A program made the translations under genes and the position numbers. Positions 16,489-25,299 of a stretch of 64,000 nt of DNA are shown piece after piece. The stretch's first letter is position 1. Each line of letters starts with the position of its first letter. A model generated the notes under the pieces. The model saw only the letters and a list, made by a program, of their open reading frames with translations, was not told where the DNA came from and did no database searches. Location of the stretch: contig JBCCWS010000010.1 in the NCBI GenBank assembly GCA_039193195.1, positions 84,934-148,933 of the forward strand. The letters run 5' to 3'. This stretch comes from Pseudomonadota bacterium. GTDB taxonomy: Bacteria; Pseudomonadota; Gammaproteobacteria; Steroidobacterales; JBCBZW01.

Positions 16489-17751
16489 CTACTGGCCCAA
16501 GTAGAAGGTGTCGGTACCCGTGCGATTGCAGAAGTAAAGGTCGTCGATACCGTCGCCATTGGCATCGAACACCTCGACGTCGAACAAGCTGCCGATGGGC
16601 TGCACGTCGAACAGCGCAAGACCGTCGTCGGTGAAGTTGCCGTTGCCGTCGTTGAGCCAAAACGCCACGGTGCCGCCGAGGCTAAGGCGATTGGCCGGTG
16701 CCACCACGTCCATGTCACCATCGCTGTCCAGGTCGACGAACTGGATGGTGAAGCTGCTCGCCCCTAAAGAGACGCCCGCCAGCGCGGTTGCACTGACGTC
16801 TGTGAAGTTCCCGTTTCCATCATTGAGCAGCAGCTGATTGGATTGGTCGAAGTTGTTGACAAATGTGATGTTGCCTAGGACCAGATCTAGATCCCCGTCG
16901 TTGTCCACGTCAGCCGCATCCACCTCGCGCGTCTCTCGCGCATCCCCACTCGGCAGCCGGTCATTCGCCTCAGTGAAGGTGCCGTCTGCGTTATTGATGT
17001 AGAGAAAGTTAACGTTCTCGTTTGCTACGAAGAGGTCCAGGTCCCCGTCACCATCCGCGTCGAAGAACAACAGATCCTGGGTGGTGCCCACGTCGCCGAA
17101 CGATAGGTTGGCCGTGTCGTCCACGAAGGTGGTGCCGGGCTGTTGCAGCAAGGTGATGTTGTCGCCTCGGTTGCCGAGGATGATATCCAGCAGCCCGTCA
17201 CCGTTGAGATCGAGCACCTCCACGGCATTGGCGATGCTGTCCAGGGGAATAGCCCCAGCCACTTCCGTGAAACGGCCCGTACCGTCGTTCAGGTAGAAGG
17301 CGTGCTCGGCGTCGTCCTCGTGCACGGAGATCATGTCCGGATCGCCATCGTTGTCGAAGTCGGCAAGGCGCAGGTCCTCGTTGTCGCCGCTGCCGCCCAG
17401 AATCACGCCGGGGATCTGCTCGAACACACCGTTGCCGTCGTTGCGTAGCAGGAGATTTATTGCAAACTCCTGCGCGAGGACGAGATCCAGATCCCCATCG
17501 CCGTCCACATCCGCAGCGCCGGCATCCATGCACATCCCGGACAGAGAGGGAATATTGGTCGCGGTCGCGTCTGCAAAGCGGACCGTGACGCCACCTCCTG
17601 CGCCGCCACCCCCTGCGCCGCCGCCGCCTCCGCCGCCGCCTCCACCGCCGCCTCCACCACCGCCACCGCCTCCACCGCCACCGCCACAGGCCGTGAGCAC
17701 GAGTGCGGCGGCAACGGTCAACAGGGCGGCAGACGTAGAGCGAGCATCCAT
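16489..17751 (-). CDS. FG-GAP/VCBS-repeat lipoprotein with a poly-glycine linker
   Basis: The 420-residue product has a lipobox signal (LVLTAC) and, directly after the Cys, 23 consecutive Gly followed by AGGGGAGGG. Then come FG-GAP/VCBS repeats with calcium-binding Asp loops: DVDGDGDLDLVLAQ, DFDNDGDPDM, DLNGDGLLDIILGN, DADGDGDLDLFVAN, DVDNDGDLDLVLGN, DLDSDGDMDVVAP and DANGDGIDDLYF. Seven such loops suggest one integrin-alpha-like propeller on the cell surface. The ATG at 17751 has GAGG eight bases upstream. Its role is unknown; proteins of this type mediate adhesion or ligand binding. It is divergent from the SHOCT-domain gene. Confidence 0.85.
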   Translation of the reverse strand: MDARSTSAALLTVAAALVLTACGGGGGGGGGGGGGGGGGGGGGGGAGGGGAGGGVTVRFADATATNIPSLSGMCMDAGAADVDGDGDLDLVLAQEFAINLLLRNDGNGVFEQIPGVILGGSGDNEDLRLADFDNDGDPDMISVHEDDAEHAFYLNDGTGRFTEVAGAIPLDSIANAVEVLDLNGDGLLDIILGNRGDNITLLQQPGTTFVDDTANLSFGDVGTTQDLLFFDADGDGDLDLFVANENVNFLYINNADGTFTEANDRLPSGDARETREVDAADVDNDGDLDLVLGNITFVNNFDQSNQLLLNDGNGNFTDVSATALAGVSLGASSFTIQFVDLDSDGDMDVVAPANRLSLGGTVAFWLNDGNGNFTDDGLALFDVQPIGSLFDVEVFDANGDGIDDLYFCNRTGTDTFYLGQ

Positions 17752-17812
17752 CACGAGTTCCTCATCGCGGCGGCGAACAACTGTGTTGCAAAGCCTAGAC
17801 ACCTGCGTGCTC

Positions 17813-17826
17813 AAACACCAGTGTTT
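17813..17826. promoter_or_regulatory. Palindrome in divergent promoter region
   Basis: AAACAC-CA-GTGTTT forms a six-base dyad (one mismatch if extended to eight) midway between the divergent VCBS lipoprotein and SHOCT-domain genes. It may be an operator for either. No regulator can be assigned. Confidence 0.3.
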
Positions 17827-17909
17827 CATGAAAAATACAACATTCCTGAGCGCGGACCGTCAGCTGAAGCCGTGGCGGGCGCGCGAAGAAGCGGTTTATC
17901 CTACGGAGC

Positions 17910-18395
17910 ATGAAAGGAACATCCCGCCGCGCCGCGGCCTTGAACACACTCCTCGCGAGCCTCACCGTCTGCACCGTGGTACTCGCCAGCGCCGGTGCCG
18001 CCGCACAGGGCGTCGACACGGCCGCTGAGCGGGCGCGTATCGCCAACGAACGTATCCAGCGCGACATGCGGCGCCGACAATCGGACCAGGAATCGGGCGA
18101 GGATGGCAGCGGCGGGGCCACCAGCGCGATCCCTGGCGGGCCGAGCAGCGGGGTGCCCTACGCGGCTACGCGACCGGCGCCACGGCAAGCACCCGCACCT
18201 ATCGCTGCGTACGCGCCAAGCGCGCCTGCTGCTTCGGCGCTGACTAGTACGAGCGATAGCGCGACGACGGAGGAAGGTGAGTACACCCGCACCCTGTCCC
18301 AGCTGCGCGTGCTAGGTGAGTTACGAGATGCGGGTTACCTAACGGATGATGAGTTCTCCCGCATCAAGACGCGCATCATCTCCAGCGTCTTCTAG
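17910..18395 (+). CDS. Exported SHOCT-domain protein
   Basis: The 161-residue product has an N-terminal signal peptide (cleavage near ASAGAAAQG), a Pro/Ala/Ser-rich low-complexity middle (about residues 65-120) and a C-terminal SHOCT motif, LRVLGELRDAGYLTDDEFSRIKTRII. SHOCT is a short helical motif thought to promote oligomerisation and is usually found at protein ends. The biological role is unknown. It is convergent with the GH16 gene, 21 bases apart, and so probably not part of the glucan regulon, although its promoter region is shared with the VCBS lipoprotein. Confidence 0.7.
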   Translation: MKGTSRRAAALNTLLASLTVCTVVLASAGAAAQGVDTAAERARIANERIQRDMRRRQSDQESGEDGSGGATSAIPGGPSSGVPYAATRPAPRQAPAPIAAYAPSAPAASALTSTSDSATTEEGEYTRTLSQLRVLGELRDAGYLTDDEFSRIKTRIISSVF

Positions 18396-18416
18396 GGCCG
18401 GCCTTGCGAAGCACCT

Positions 18417-19727
18417 TCAGCGCGGCGTAGCTTCGCCCGCCGGCTCGTATACTCGCACGTAGTCGACGACGAGCTGCTGCGGGAATACCGTCTCGTCGAT
18501 CGGCCCACCGGCCCTACCCCACGCCCCGCCTACGGCGAGGTTCAAGATCAGGTGGAAGGGTTGATCGTAGGGCCAAGAGCGCCAACCATCGTGCTCGTTG
18601 ACGTAGGAGAAGTAGTGGGTGTCATCGACGTAAGCATCGATGCGCTCGGGTGTCCACTCCAGGGCGTAGATGCGAAAGCGATCGTCCACCTGATCGAGCA
18701 TAATGCGGCCCTTGCGCTGCTCCCACTTGGCCCAATAGTAGGCCTCGTTGTGGACCGTGCCGTGTACATGCCCCATCTGGTAGCCCACGTGCTCCATAAT
18801 GTCGATCTCTCCGGAGTTCGGCCACGCATCACACGCATCGTTGCCCTGCCACTCGCCGGCGCTGCACCGAGTTGCGTAGCGAAAGGGGTCACTAGGCAGC
18901 ATCCATATGGCCGGCCAAGTGCCCTGCCCTTGCGGCAGCTTTGCGCGGACTTCAATGCGACCGTACAGCACATCACCCTTGTCTTTCGAGTGGATGCGCG
19001 CAGAGGTGTACTGGCCGTTTCCGTAACTCTCGCGGTGCGCCTCGATGATCAGCTGACCGTTCGCCACGCGCAGATTGCGCGCTCGGGCCGTGTACACCTG
19101 ATCTTCATCGTTGACCTTGCGCGCCGGCCACAGATCGGCGGTCCAGCGGGTGTGGTCGACGTGGCCGCCGTCGAACTCATCGCGCCAGGCGAGCTTCCAT
19201 CCAGTAGGCCCCGCGGCCTGGCGAACGGACAGAGCGCTCAACACAGGCTCGCCCTGGCGGGCCACGAAGTGCGCATCGAGGCGCTCATCGCTAACCGACA
19301 CTCCCGGCACCGTCACTGTGAGAGCTGACTGAGCCTTGCCATCGCGCCAACCCATCACGTTAATGCCCTCGATCACCCGCACCTGCTCGAGGTAGGCATC
19401 GAAGGTTCTTCTCCCCGCCGGTGCAGCCAACGGTTCGGCGAAGTAGAAGGTCACATCGTAGGTGCCCGATGCCAGGGGGTGGGACACGCGGACATCACCC
19501 ACTCGATAGCCCGCGTAGAGCGCCGGATCCTGGCTGCCTTTGACCCGCTCGAGGGTCGCTGGCGTGCCGCCAGTTACATCGCTCTCGGAGACGAAGCGGG
19601 TGCCATCCAGCGCCTCGTAGGCGGCCCCGTTGACGTTTACTGCCCACACTGCAGGTGGCGGCGCAGCATCGAGCGCGGTGGCAAGTAAACAGACTACCGC
19701 AGCGCTGACGACGATTGCTTTCCTCAC
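18417..19727 (-). CDS. Exported GH16 beta-1,3-glucanase (laminarinase-like) with malectin-like domain
   Basis: The 436-residue protein has a signal peptide ending near LDAAPPP, a malectin-like (CBM57-type) domain at about residues 25-170 (VWAVNVNGAAYEALDG, YDVTFYFAEP), and a GH16 domain at 176-430. The GH16 catalytic signature is GEIDIMEH, giving nucleophile Glu 307, Asp 309 and acid/base Glu 312; IWMLPSD and VDYVRVYE are further family marks. GH16 enzymes of this type hydrolyse internal beta-1,3 or mixed beta-1,3/1,4 bonds. The GTG start at 19727 has GGAG upstream and gives a normal signal peptide. A 14-bp operator lies 39 bases upstream, and the phosphorylase operon diverges from the same region. 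Confidence 0.93.
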   Translation of the reverse strand: MRKAIVVSAAVVCLLATALDAAPPPAVWAVNVNGAAYEALDGTRFVSESDVTGGTPATLERVKGSQDPALYAGYRVGDVRVSHPLASGTYDVTFYFAEPLAAPAGRRTFDAYLEQVRVIEGINVMGWRDGKAQSALTVTVPGVSVSDERLDAHFVARQGEPVLSALSVRQAAGPTGWKLAWRDEFDGGHVDHTRWTADLWPARKVNDEDQVYTARARNLRVANGQLIIEAHRESYGNGQYTSARIHSKDKGDVLYGRIEVRAKLPQGQGTWPAIWMLPSDPFRYATRCSAGEWQGNDACDAWPNSGEIDIMEHVGYQMGHVHGTVHNEAYYWAKWEQRKGRIMLDQVDDRFRIYALEWTPERIDAYVDDTHYFSYVNEHDGWRSWPYDQPFHLILNLAVGGAWGRAGGPIDETVFPQQLVVDYVRVYEPAGEATPR

Positions 19728-19765
19728 GGTGACCGCTCCCTGCCTCGCAGATCCAGGATTCTGAA

Positions 19766-19779
19766 TGACAGCGCTGTCA
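19766..19779. promoter_or_regulatory. LacI-type operator, site 1
   Basis: TGACAGC-GCTGTCA is a perfect 14-bp palindrome with the central CG pair typical of LacI-family operators. It lies between the divergent GH16 and GH149-like genes and so could repress both. The flanks are shared with site 2: GAATGACAGCGCTGTCAGACA occurs in both, followed in each case by TAAACTGT a short distance on. Confidence 0.82.
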
Positions 19780-19871
19780 GACACAATTAAACTGTAGTCA
19801 GATTTTCGGTATCCGGCGCAGCGCGCGCCCGGGGCACCGGCCCAGAAGACAACGACAAGAGTACGTTGCTT

Positions 19872-22800
19872 ATGTCCGTCGAACACCACTACCCGCAGGC
19901 CGCGAGCGGCCGCCCTGTGCCCGCAGGGGCCTTCGTCGAGATCACCGGCGAACGCTACTACGCGATCACCGACGTCGACCATATGGCACCCTTCTTCGTC
20001 AGCGTCATCTCCAGCACAGACCACTGGCTCTTCGTCTCATCGACGGGCGGTCTCACGGCGGGACGGGTGTCGCCCGACACGGCCCTGTTCCCCTACGTAA
20101 CCGTTGACCGAATCCACGAAAGTCTGCCGCACACGGGACCGAAGACGATCATCCGAGTGCACCGCAGCGGCCAAACGCCTCAGCGCTGGGAACCCTTCAA
20201 CCGAGAGCACGACGGACGCTACTCCACCAGTCGACAGCTGGCGAAGAGTTTAGTTGGGCACAAGCTGCGCTTCGAAGAAGTCAACCACGACCTCCAACTC
20301 GCCTTCCGCTATACCTGGGAGACGAGCGCCGAGTACGGTTTCGTGCGTCGCTGTGAGCTACTCAACCTAGGCGAGAGCACGGCCGAACTCGAGCTTCTCG
20401 ACGGTCTCGCCAACCTGCTTCCCGCCGGGACGCCGAGGTTCACCCAGACCAACTCCAGCAATCTCGTCGATGCGTACAAGTGGACCGAACTGGATTCATC
20501 TTCAGGCCTGGCCCTGTTTACCCTGTACTCGGGAATCACCGACCGCGCCGCGCCGTGCGAGTCGCTCAAGGCCAACGTCGCCTACTGCCTCGGCGTCGAC
20601 GCCCCCACGCGCCTAGTCTCCTCCAAGCAACTCGAGGCGTTTCGTCACGGCGAACCGCTACGTGAGGAAGACCGTGAGCGTGGAATCCGCGGCGCCTACT
20701 TCGTGCATCAACGCCTGAGCCTCGAGCCAGGGGCAAGTAACCCATGGTGCCTGATCACCGACCTAGAGCTGTCCCAAGGCGATGTGGTCAACCTAAGCCA
20801 TGCTTTGCGCGCCCCCGGGGCACTCGCCGAGGCTGTAGATCAGAGCGTGGCTGTGGGCGGCGATGCGCTGGCTCGAATCATCGCCTCCTGCGACGGCTAT
20901 CAGGGGACCGCAGAGGAGAACGTCGCCGCTCACCACTACGCAAACGTGATGTGGAATGTGCTGCGCGGCGGCTACTTCCCCTCCCAGTACGAGGTGCCCG
21001 CGGGTGACTTCGCGGCCACCGTGCGCGCCTTCAACCGCCCGGTCTACGAGCGCCATGAATCCCTCCTACTCGCCCTCCCTGCGAACCTCAAGGTGTGGGA
21101 GCTGCGCGAACGCGTGGCGGCCGCTGGCGATCGCCAATTGGAGCGCCTTGCGCAGGAGTACCTACCGATCGCCTTTGGCCGGCGCCACGGCGACCCCAGC
21201 CGACCGTGGAATCAGTTTTCCATCCGCACCCAAGACGCCGAGGGCCAGCCGGTCTACTGGTACGAGGGCAACTGGCGCGACGTCTTCCAGAACTGGGAAG
21301 CGCTCGCCTTCAGCATCCCCGAGTACGTCGAGCACATGGTCGCCAAGTTCGTCAACGCCTCGACCATGGACGGCTACAACCCGTACCGGATCACCAAGGA
21401 GGGGATCGACTGGGAGGTCGAAGAGCCCGACGACCCCTGGAGCTACATCGGCTATTGGGGCGATCATCAGATCATCTACCTGCAAAAACTCCTGGAGCTC
21501 TCGCGCCAGTTCCATCCTCAGCGCCTGCAGGCGCTTCTGCACGCGCCTCTGTTCGCCTACGCCAACGTGCCCTATCGCATTCGGCCGTTCCGCGCCCTGC
21601 TCGAGGACCCGAAGACCACGGTCGACTACGCCGATGAGCAAGCCCTGGCGATCGAGCAGCGCCTTGAAGACATGGGCGGCGATGCAAAGCTGATCCTCAC
21701 TCGTGAGGGCGAGGTCCTACAGGTTACCCTGCTTGAGAAACTGCTCGTGCCGCTGCTGGCCAAGCTGGGCAACCTGGTGGTGGACGGCGGCATCTGGATG
21801 AACACGCAGCGTCCGGAGTGGAACGACGCCAACAATGCCCTGGTCGGCCAGGGACTGTCGATGGTCACCCTGTACTACCTTCGCCGCTACGTGAGGTTTC
21901 TCCACGTTCTGCTCAGCACCGAGCAGGCGCCAGCAACGCTCAGCGCGCCCCTTGCGGATTGGCTGCGAGGGACCGCAGCGGCCCTGCACGCGTTCCGCGG
22001 CAGGCTGAGCGCGGGCACGGTCGCTAACGATCACGATCGCTACGCGCTGCTCGTTCAACTTGGTGAGGCAGCGAGCACCTACCGCGCGAAGGTCTACGCC
22101 GAGGGCGCAGGCGATGGTACGCCGCAGGCGCTGCCCATGAGCAAGATCACAGATCTTCTCGAGGACACCCGAGTGGTAGTGGACCACAGCATTCAAAGCA
22201 ACCGCCGCGATGACGGCCTCTACCACGCCTACAACCTGTTGGGGGTGGGCGAGGAGCGACTCGAGCTCGGTCACCTGTATCCGATGCTCGAGGGTCAGGT
22301 GGCGGCCCTCAGCGCGGGTAGCTTGGCACCAAAGGAGGCCGTCGCCGTACTGGACGGCCTATTTGCGAGCTCCATTTACCGCGTGGACCAACACAGCTTC
22401 ATGCTGTACCCGGATCGCAAGCTAGCGAGCTTTCTGGACAAGAACCGCCTGACGCAAACGCAGGTACAGGCCAACCCGCTGCTCTCGCGCCTGCTCGCCG
22501 AAGGCAACGACGATGTCCTCTACCGCGACGCCGACGGCGCCTACCGCTTCAACGCGAATTTCACCAATGCCGATGATCTGCAGGCAGCGCTCAACGACCT
22601 GCCTGAGCCCTTCCAGGGCATCGTGGCCACGGCGCGAGACGGCGTTCTCACCTTGTTCGAGCAGGTGTTCGACCACCAGGCCTTCACCGGCAGGTCGGGC
22701 ACCATGTTTGGCTTCGAAGGCCTCGGGTGCATCTATTGGCATATGGTGTCCAAGCTGCTACTCGCCGTGCAAGAGACGTTCTTCGCCGCTCTCGAGGCGG

Positions 22801-23351
22801 GAACCGATGAGCTCACCTGCCATCGCCTTGGCGAACACTACTACCAAGTGCGTGCAGGCATCGGCTTCAACAAGTCCCCCGCAGAGTTCGGCGCATTCCC
22901 CATGGATGCCTACTCGCACACGCCAGGCCACGCCGGCGCACGCCAACCGGGAATGACTGGGCAAGTCAAAGAAGAGGTGCTAACGCGCTTTGGCGAACTC
23001 GGCGTTCGGGTGCGCGACGGGCGCGTCAGCTTCCGCCCACAGCTGCTGCGTGGCCAGGAGTTTCTCGCCGCCCCTGCCGCCCTTCGCTACCTGGCCCTCG
23101 ACGGCACGTGGCACGAGCTCGCGCTGTCGCCGCACAGCCTGGGCTTCACATGGTGTCAGGTGCCCGTGCGCTACACGCTAGTCGAGGTAGAGGATGCTGC
23201 AGGCATCACCGTGCACTACACGGACGGCACGGATCACTCGCAAGCCGAACTCACCCTGACCAGCGCGGATAGCGAATCTCTGTTCCGCCGCGAGGGTCAT
23301 GTACGCGAAGTCATCGTACGCCTCAGCACCGCACTTTTGTTCAAACCCTAA
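19872..23351 (+). CDS. Beta-1,3-glucan phosphorylase-like enzyme (GH149/GH94 type)
   Basis: This 1159-residue cytoplasmic protein (no signal peptide) resembles the GH94-related disaccharide and oligosaccharide phosphorylases. It has an N-terminal beta-sandwich (about 1-330), then an alpha/alpha barrel with YWYEGNWRDVFQNWEAL, a glycan-phosphorylase-like ASTMDGYNPYR, and PEWNDANNALVGQG, which corresponds to the GH94 WND motif and puts a likely catalytic Asp at about 653. Its length and its company with GH17, GH16 and GH3 genes fit GH149, the beta-1,3-glucan phosphorylases that release glucose 1-phosphate. GH161 or another GH94 relative is the alternative. The ATG at 19872 is preferred to a TTG at 19866. 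It leads a four-gene operon behind operator site 1. Confidence 0.8.
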   Translation: MSVEHHYPQAASGRPVPAGAFVEITGERYYAITDVDHMAPFFVSVISSTDHWLFVSSTGGLTAGRVSPDTALFPYVTVDRIHESLPHTGPKTIIRVHRSGQTPQRWEPFNREHDGRYSTSRQLAKSLVGHKLRFEEVNHDLQLAFRYTWETSAEYGFVRRCELLNLGESTAELELLDGLANLLPAGTPRFTQTNSSNLVDAYKWTELDSSSGLALFTLYSGITDRAAPCESLKANVAYCLGVDAPTRLVSSKQLEAFRHGEPLREEDRERGIRGAYFVHQRLSLEPGASNPWCLITDLELSQGDVVNLSHALRAPGALAEAVDQSVAVGGDALARIIASCDGYQGTAEENVAAHHYANVMWNVLRGGYFPSQYEVPAGDFAATVRAFNRPVYERHESLLLALPANLKVWELRERVAAAGDRQLERLAQEYLPIAFGRRHGDPSRPWNQFSIRTQDAEGQPVYWYEGNWRDVFQNWEALAFSIPEYVEHMVAKFVNASTMDGYNPYRITKEGIDWEVEEPDDPWSYIGYWGDHQIIYLQKLLELSRQFHPQRLQALLHAPLFAYANVPYRIRPFRALLEDPKTTVDYADEQALAIEQRLEDMGGDAKLILTREGEVLQVTLLEKLLVPLLAKLGNLVVDGGIWMNTQRPEWNDANNALVGQGLSMVTLYYLRRYVRFLHVLLSTEQAPATLSAPLADWLRGTAAALHAFRGRLSAGTVANDHDRYALLVQLGEAASTYRAKVYAEGAGDGTPQALPMSKITDLLEDTRVVVDHSIQSNRRDDGLYHAYNLLGVGEERLELGHLYPMLEGQVAALSAGSLAPKEAVAVLDGLFASSIYRVDQHSFMLYPDRKLASFLDKNRLTQTQVQANPLLSRLLAEGNDDVLYRDADGAYRFNANFTNADDLQAALNDLPEPFQGIVATARDGVLTLFEQVFDHQAFTGRSGTMFGFEGLGCIYWHMVSKLLLAVQETFFAALEAGTDELTCHRLGEHYYQVRAGIGFNKSPAEFGAFPMDAYSHTPGHAGARQPGMTGQVKEEVLTRFGELGVRVRDGRVSFRPQLLRGQEFLAAPAALRYLALDGTWHELALSPHSLGFTWCQVPVRYTLVEVEDAAGITVHYTDGTDHSQAELTLTSADSESLFRREGHVREVIVRLSTALLFKP

Positions 23352-23369
23352 CTACAGGAGGCAAGGCTC

Positions 23370-24266
23370 ATGTCGATGTCGCCCTACCAACGCAAGCTCT
23401 CCCTCGCCGGGGTCGATATCCGCAACCGCAGCGTAGAAGACCTACGCCTCTTAGTGCGCGAGCTTCTCGAACGTGGCCTCCACGGCATCTCCTTCAGCCC
23501 CTACATCGAGGGCCAAGACCCCAAGGTGGTCAAGGTGAGCGAGGGCCAGATCCGCGAACGCCTCGCTGTGATCCAACCCTTCGTGCGCTGGATCCGCACC
23601 TTCTCGTGCAGCGACGGCAACGAGCTGATCCCGGCCATCGCAAAGGGTGAAGGGCTCAGTACCATGGTCGGCGTCTGGCTCGGCAACGATCACGAAAAGA
23701 ACGAGCAGGAACTGGCCACGGGCATCGAGCTGGCCAAGGCGGGCCTAGTCGACGTGCTGGGCGTAGGCAACGAAGTGCTTCTGCGCGGTGACCTCACCGA
23801 AGATCACTTGCTCGAGTACCTCCATCGCGCACAGGCCGCCGTGCCTAGTGAGGTGCCGGTGGGCTACGTCGACGCGTACTTCGAATTCGAAGTGCACCCG
23901 CGCATCACCGAAGCCTGCGACGTGATCCTCGCCAACTGCTACCCGTTCTGGGAGAGCTGCCCGGCCGAGTTCGCCTGCCTATACATGAAGGACATGTACC
24001 GCCGTGCACAGCGCGTCGCGCCGGGCAAGCGGGTAATCGTGAGCGAGACCGGCTGGCCAAACATCGGCACGCCCGTGGGCGGCGCCGTGCCGTCCTTCGA
24101 ACACGCCATTAAGTACTTCCTCGACACCTACCAATGGGCTGAGGAAGACGCCGTGGAGGTGTTCTGGTTCTCTTCCTTCGACGAGACCTGGAAGGTCGCG
24201 GCCGAGGGCGATGTGGGCGCCTACTGGGGCCTGTGGGATCAACACGGGACGCCGAAGTATGTCTGA
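23370..24266 (+). CDS. GH17-like beta-1,3-glucan-active enzyme, cytoplasmic
   Basis: The 298-residue protein is a compact TIM barrel of the GH17 type. The acid/base lies in GVGNEVLLRG (Glu 135) and the nucleophile in IVSETGWP (Glu 226), the latter being the classic GH17 signature; FWFSSFDETWK closes the barrel. GH17 enzymes hydrolyse or transglycosylate beta-1,3-glucans. There is no signal peptide, so it should act on imported oligosaccharides, next to the phosphorylase whose stop is 18 bases upstream. An AGGAGG-like site (acaggaggc) precedes the ATG. Its end overlaps the next GH17-like gene by eight bases. Hydrolase versus transglycosylase cannot be decided from sequence. Confidence 0.88.
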   Translation: MSMSPYQRKLSLAGVDIRNRSVEDLRLLVRELLERGLHGISFSPYIEGQDPKVVKVSEGQIRERLAVIQPFVRWIRTFSCSDGNELIPAIAKGEGLSTMVGVWLGNDHEKNEQELATGIELAKAGLVDVLGVGNEVLLRGDLTEDHLLEYLHRAQAAVPSEVPVGYVDAYFEFEVHPRITEACDVILANCYPFWESCPAEFACLYMKDMYRRAQRVAPGKRVIVSETGWPNIGTPVGGAVPSFEHAIKYFLDTYQWAEEDAVEVFWFSSFDETWKVAAEGDVGAYWGLWDQHGTPKYV

Positions 24267-25215
24267 CATCCTCGCCCATCCGTTCATCGCCCGTTCCCTA
24301 CCGACCTACGGGCGCGCCATCTGCTACTCCGGCTATCGCGAAGGCCAGCATCCAGGACACGGCTTGTACCCATCGTACGATGAGATCCGTGAGGACTTAC
24401 ACATCCTAGCGCCCCACTGGCAGTACCTGCGCCTGTACGACTGCAGCCGCCACGCGCAGACTGTGCTCGAGGTGATCGAACAGGAAGATCTGCCCTTGCG
24501 AGTCATGCTAGGCGTCGACCTAGCGGCCGAGGTAAGCAATCCCAACTGTCCCTGGGGCGCCGACTTCAGCGAAGAGACCCTGCGGGAAAATCGCGCCTCC
24601 AACGAGTCCCGCGTTATCCGCGCCATCGCCCTAGCCAGCGCACACCCGCACGCGGTGATGGCTATGTCGATAGGCAACGAGGCGAGCGTCGATTGGACCG
24701 ATCATCTCGTGCCCGTCGAGCGCCTGGTGTACTACGCGCGGCAGATGCGCGCAGGCATTCCACAGCCGGTGACCTTCTGCGAGAACTACGTGCCCTGGAC
24801 ACAGAAGCTACAACCGCTGGCCGAGACCCTCGACGTTATCGCGATCCACACCTACCCGGTATGGGAGTACCGCTCCCTGGACCAGGCGCTCGCATACACG
24901 CAGGAAAACTACCGCTCCGTGGCCGAGCACTATCCAGATAAGTCGGTGATCATCACCGAGGCGGGCTGGACCACGGCGGCCAATGGTCGGGGCATCGAGC
25001 CCCACAACGCGTCCGAGGAACTGCAGGCAGGCTACTACGAGCAGTTGCTCAACTGGACCGATCGCGAGCAAATCCTCACCTTCATCTTCGAGGCCTTTGA
25101 CGAGCCCTGGAAGGGCTCGGCGGATCCGCTCGAACCAGAGAAGCACTGGGGCTTGTACAGGGTGGACCGGACGCCGAAGCTGGCGATGCTCGCCCACCCG
25201 GCGACGGCCGGCTGA
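24259..25215 (+). CDS. Second GH17-like enzyme, cytoplasmic
   Basis: The 318-residue protein is a diverged paralogue of the preceding gene. Its catalytic pair is read as Glu 141 in SIGNEASVDW and Glu 234 in IITEAGWT, the latter matching the GH17 nucleophile motif except for the final Pro. The barrel closing FEAFDEPWKGS is also shared. The ATG lies inside the last codons of the upstream gene (eight-base overlap), so the two are translationally coupled and probably made in equal amounts. No signal peptide is present. The two paralogues may divide chain-length or branch-type preferences; the sequence does not say. Confidence 0.85.
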   Translation: MSDILAHPFIARSLPTYGRAICYSGYREGQHPGHGLYPSYDEIREDLHILAPHWQYLRLYDCSRHAQTVLEVIEQEDLPLRVMLGVDLAAEVSNPNCPWGADFSEETLRENRASNESRVIRAIALASAHPHAVMAMSIGNEASVDWTDHLVPVERLVYYARQMRAGIPQPVTFCENYVPWTQKLQPLAETLDVIAIHTYPVWEYRSLDQALAYTQENYRSVAEHYPDKSVIITEAGWTTAANGRGIEPHNASEELQAGYYEQLLNWTDREQILTFIFEAFDEPWKGSADPLEPEKHWGLYRVDRTPKLAMLAHPATAG

Positions 25216-25299
25216 GACCACCCACCCGCTGCCTCGGACCGGCGCGACCCAAGGGCAGCCCCGCGCATCGTGCCTTTAGGCACGCGCTTGGGGGATCAG

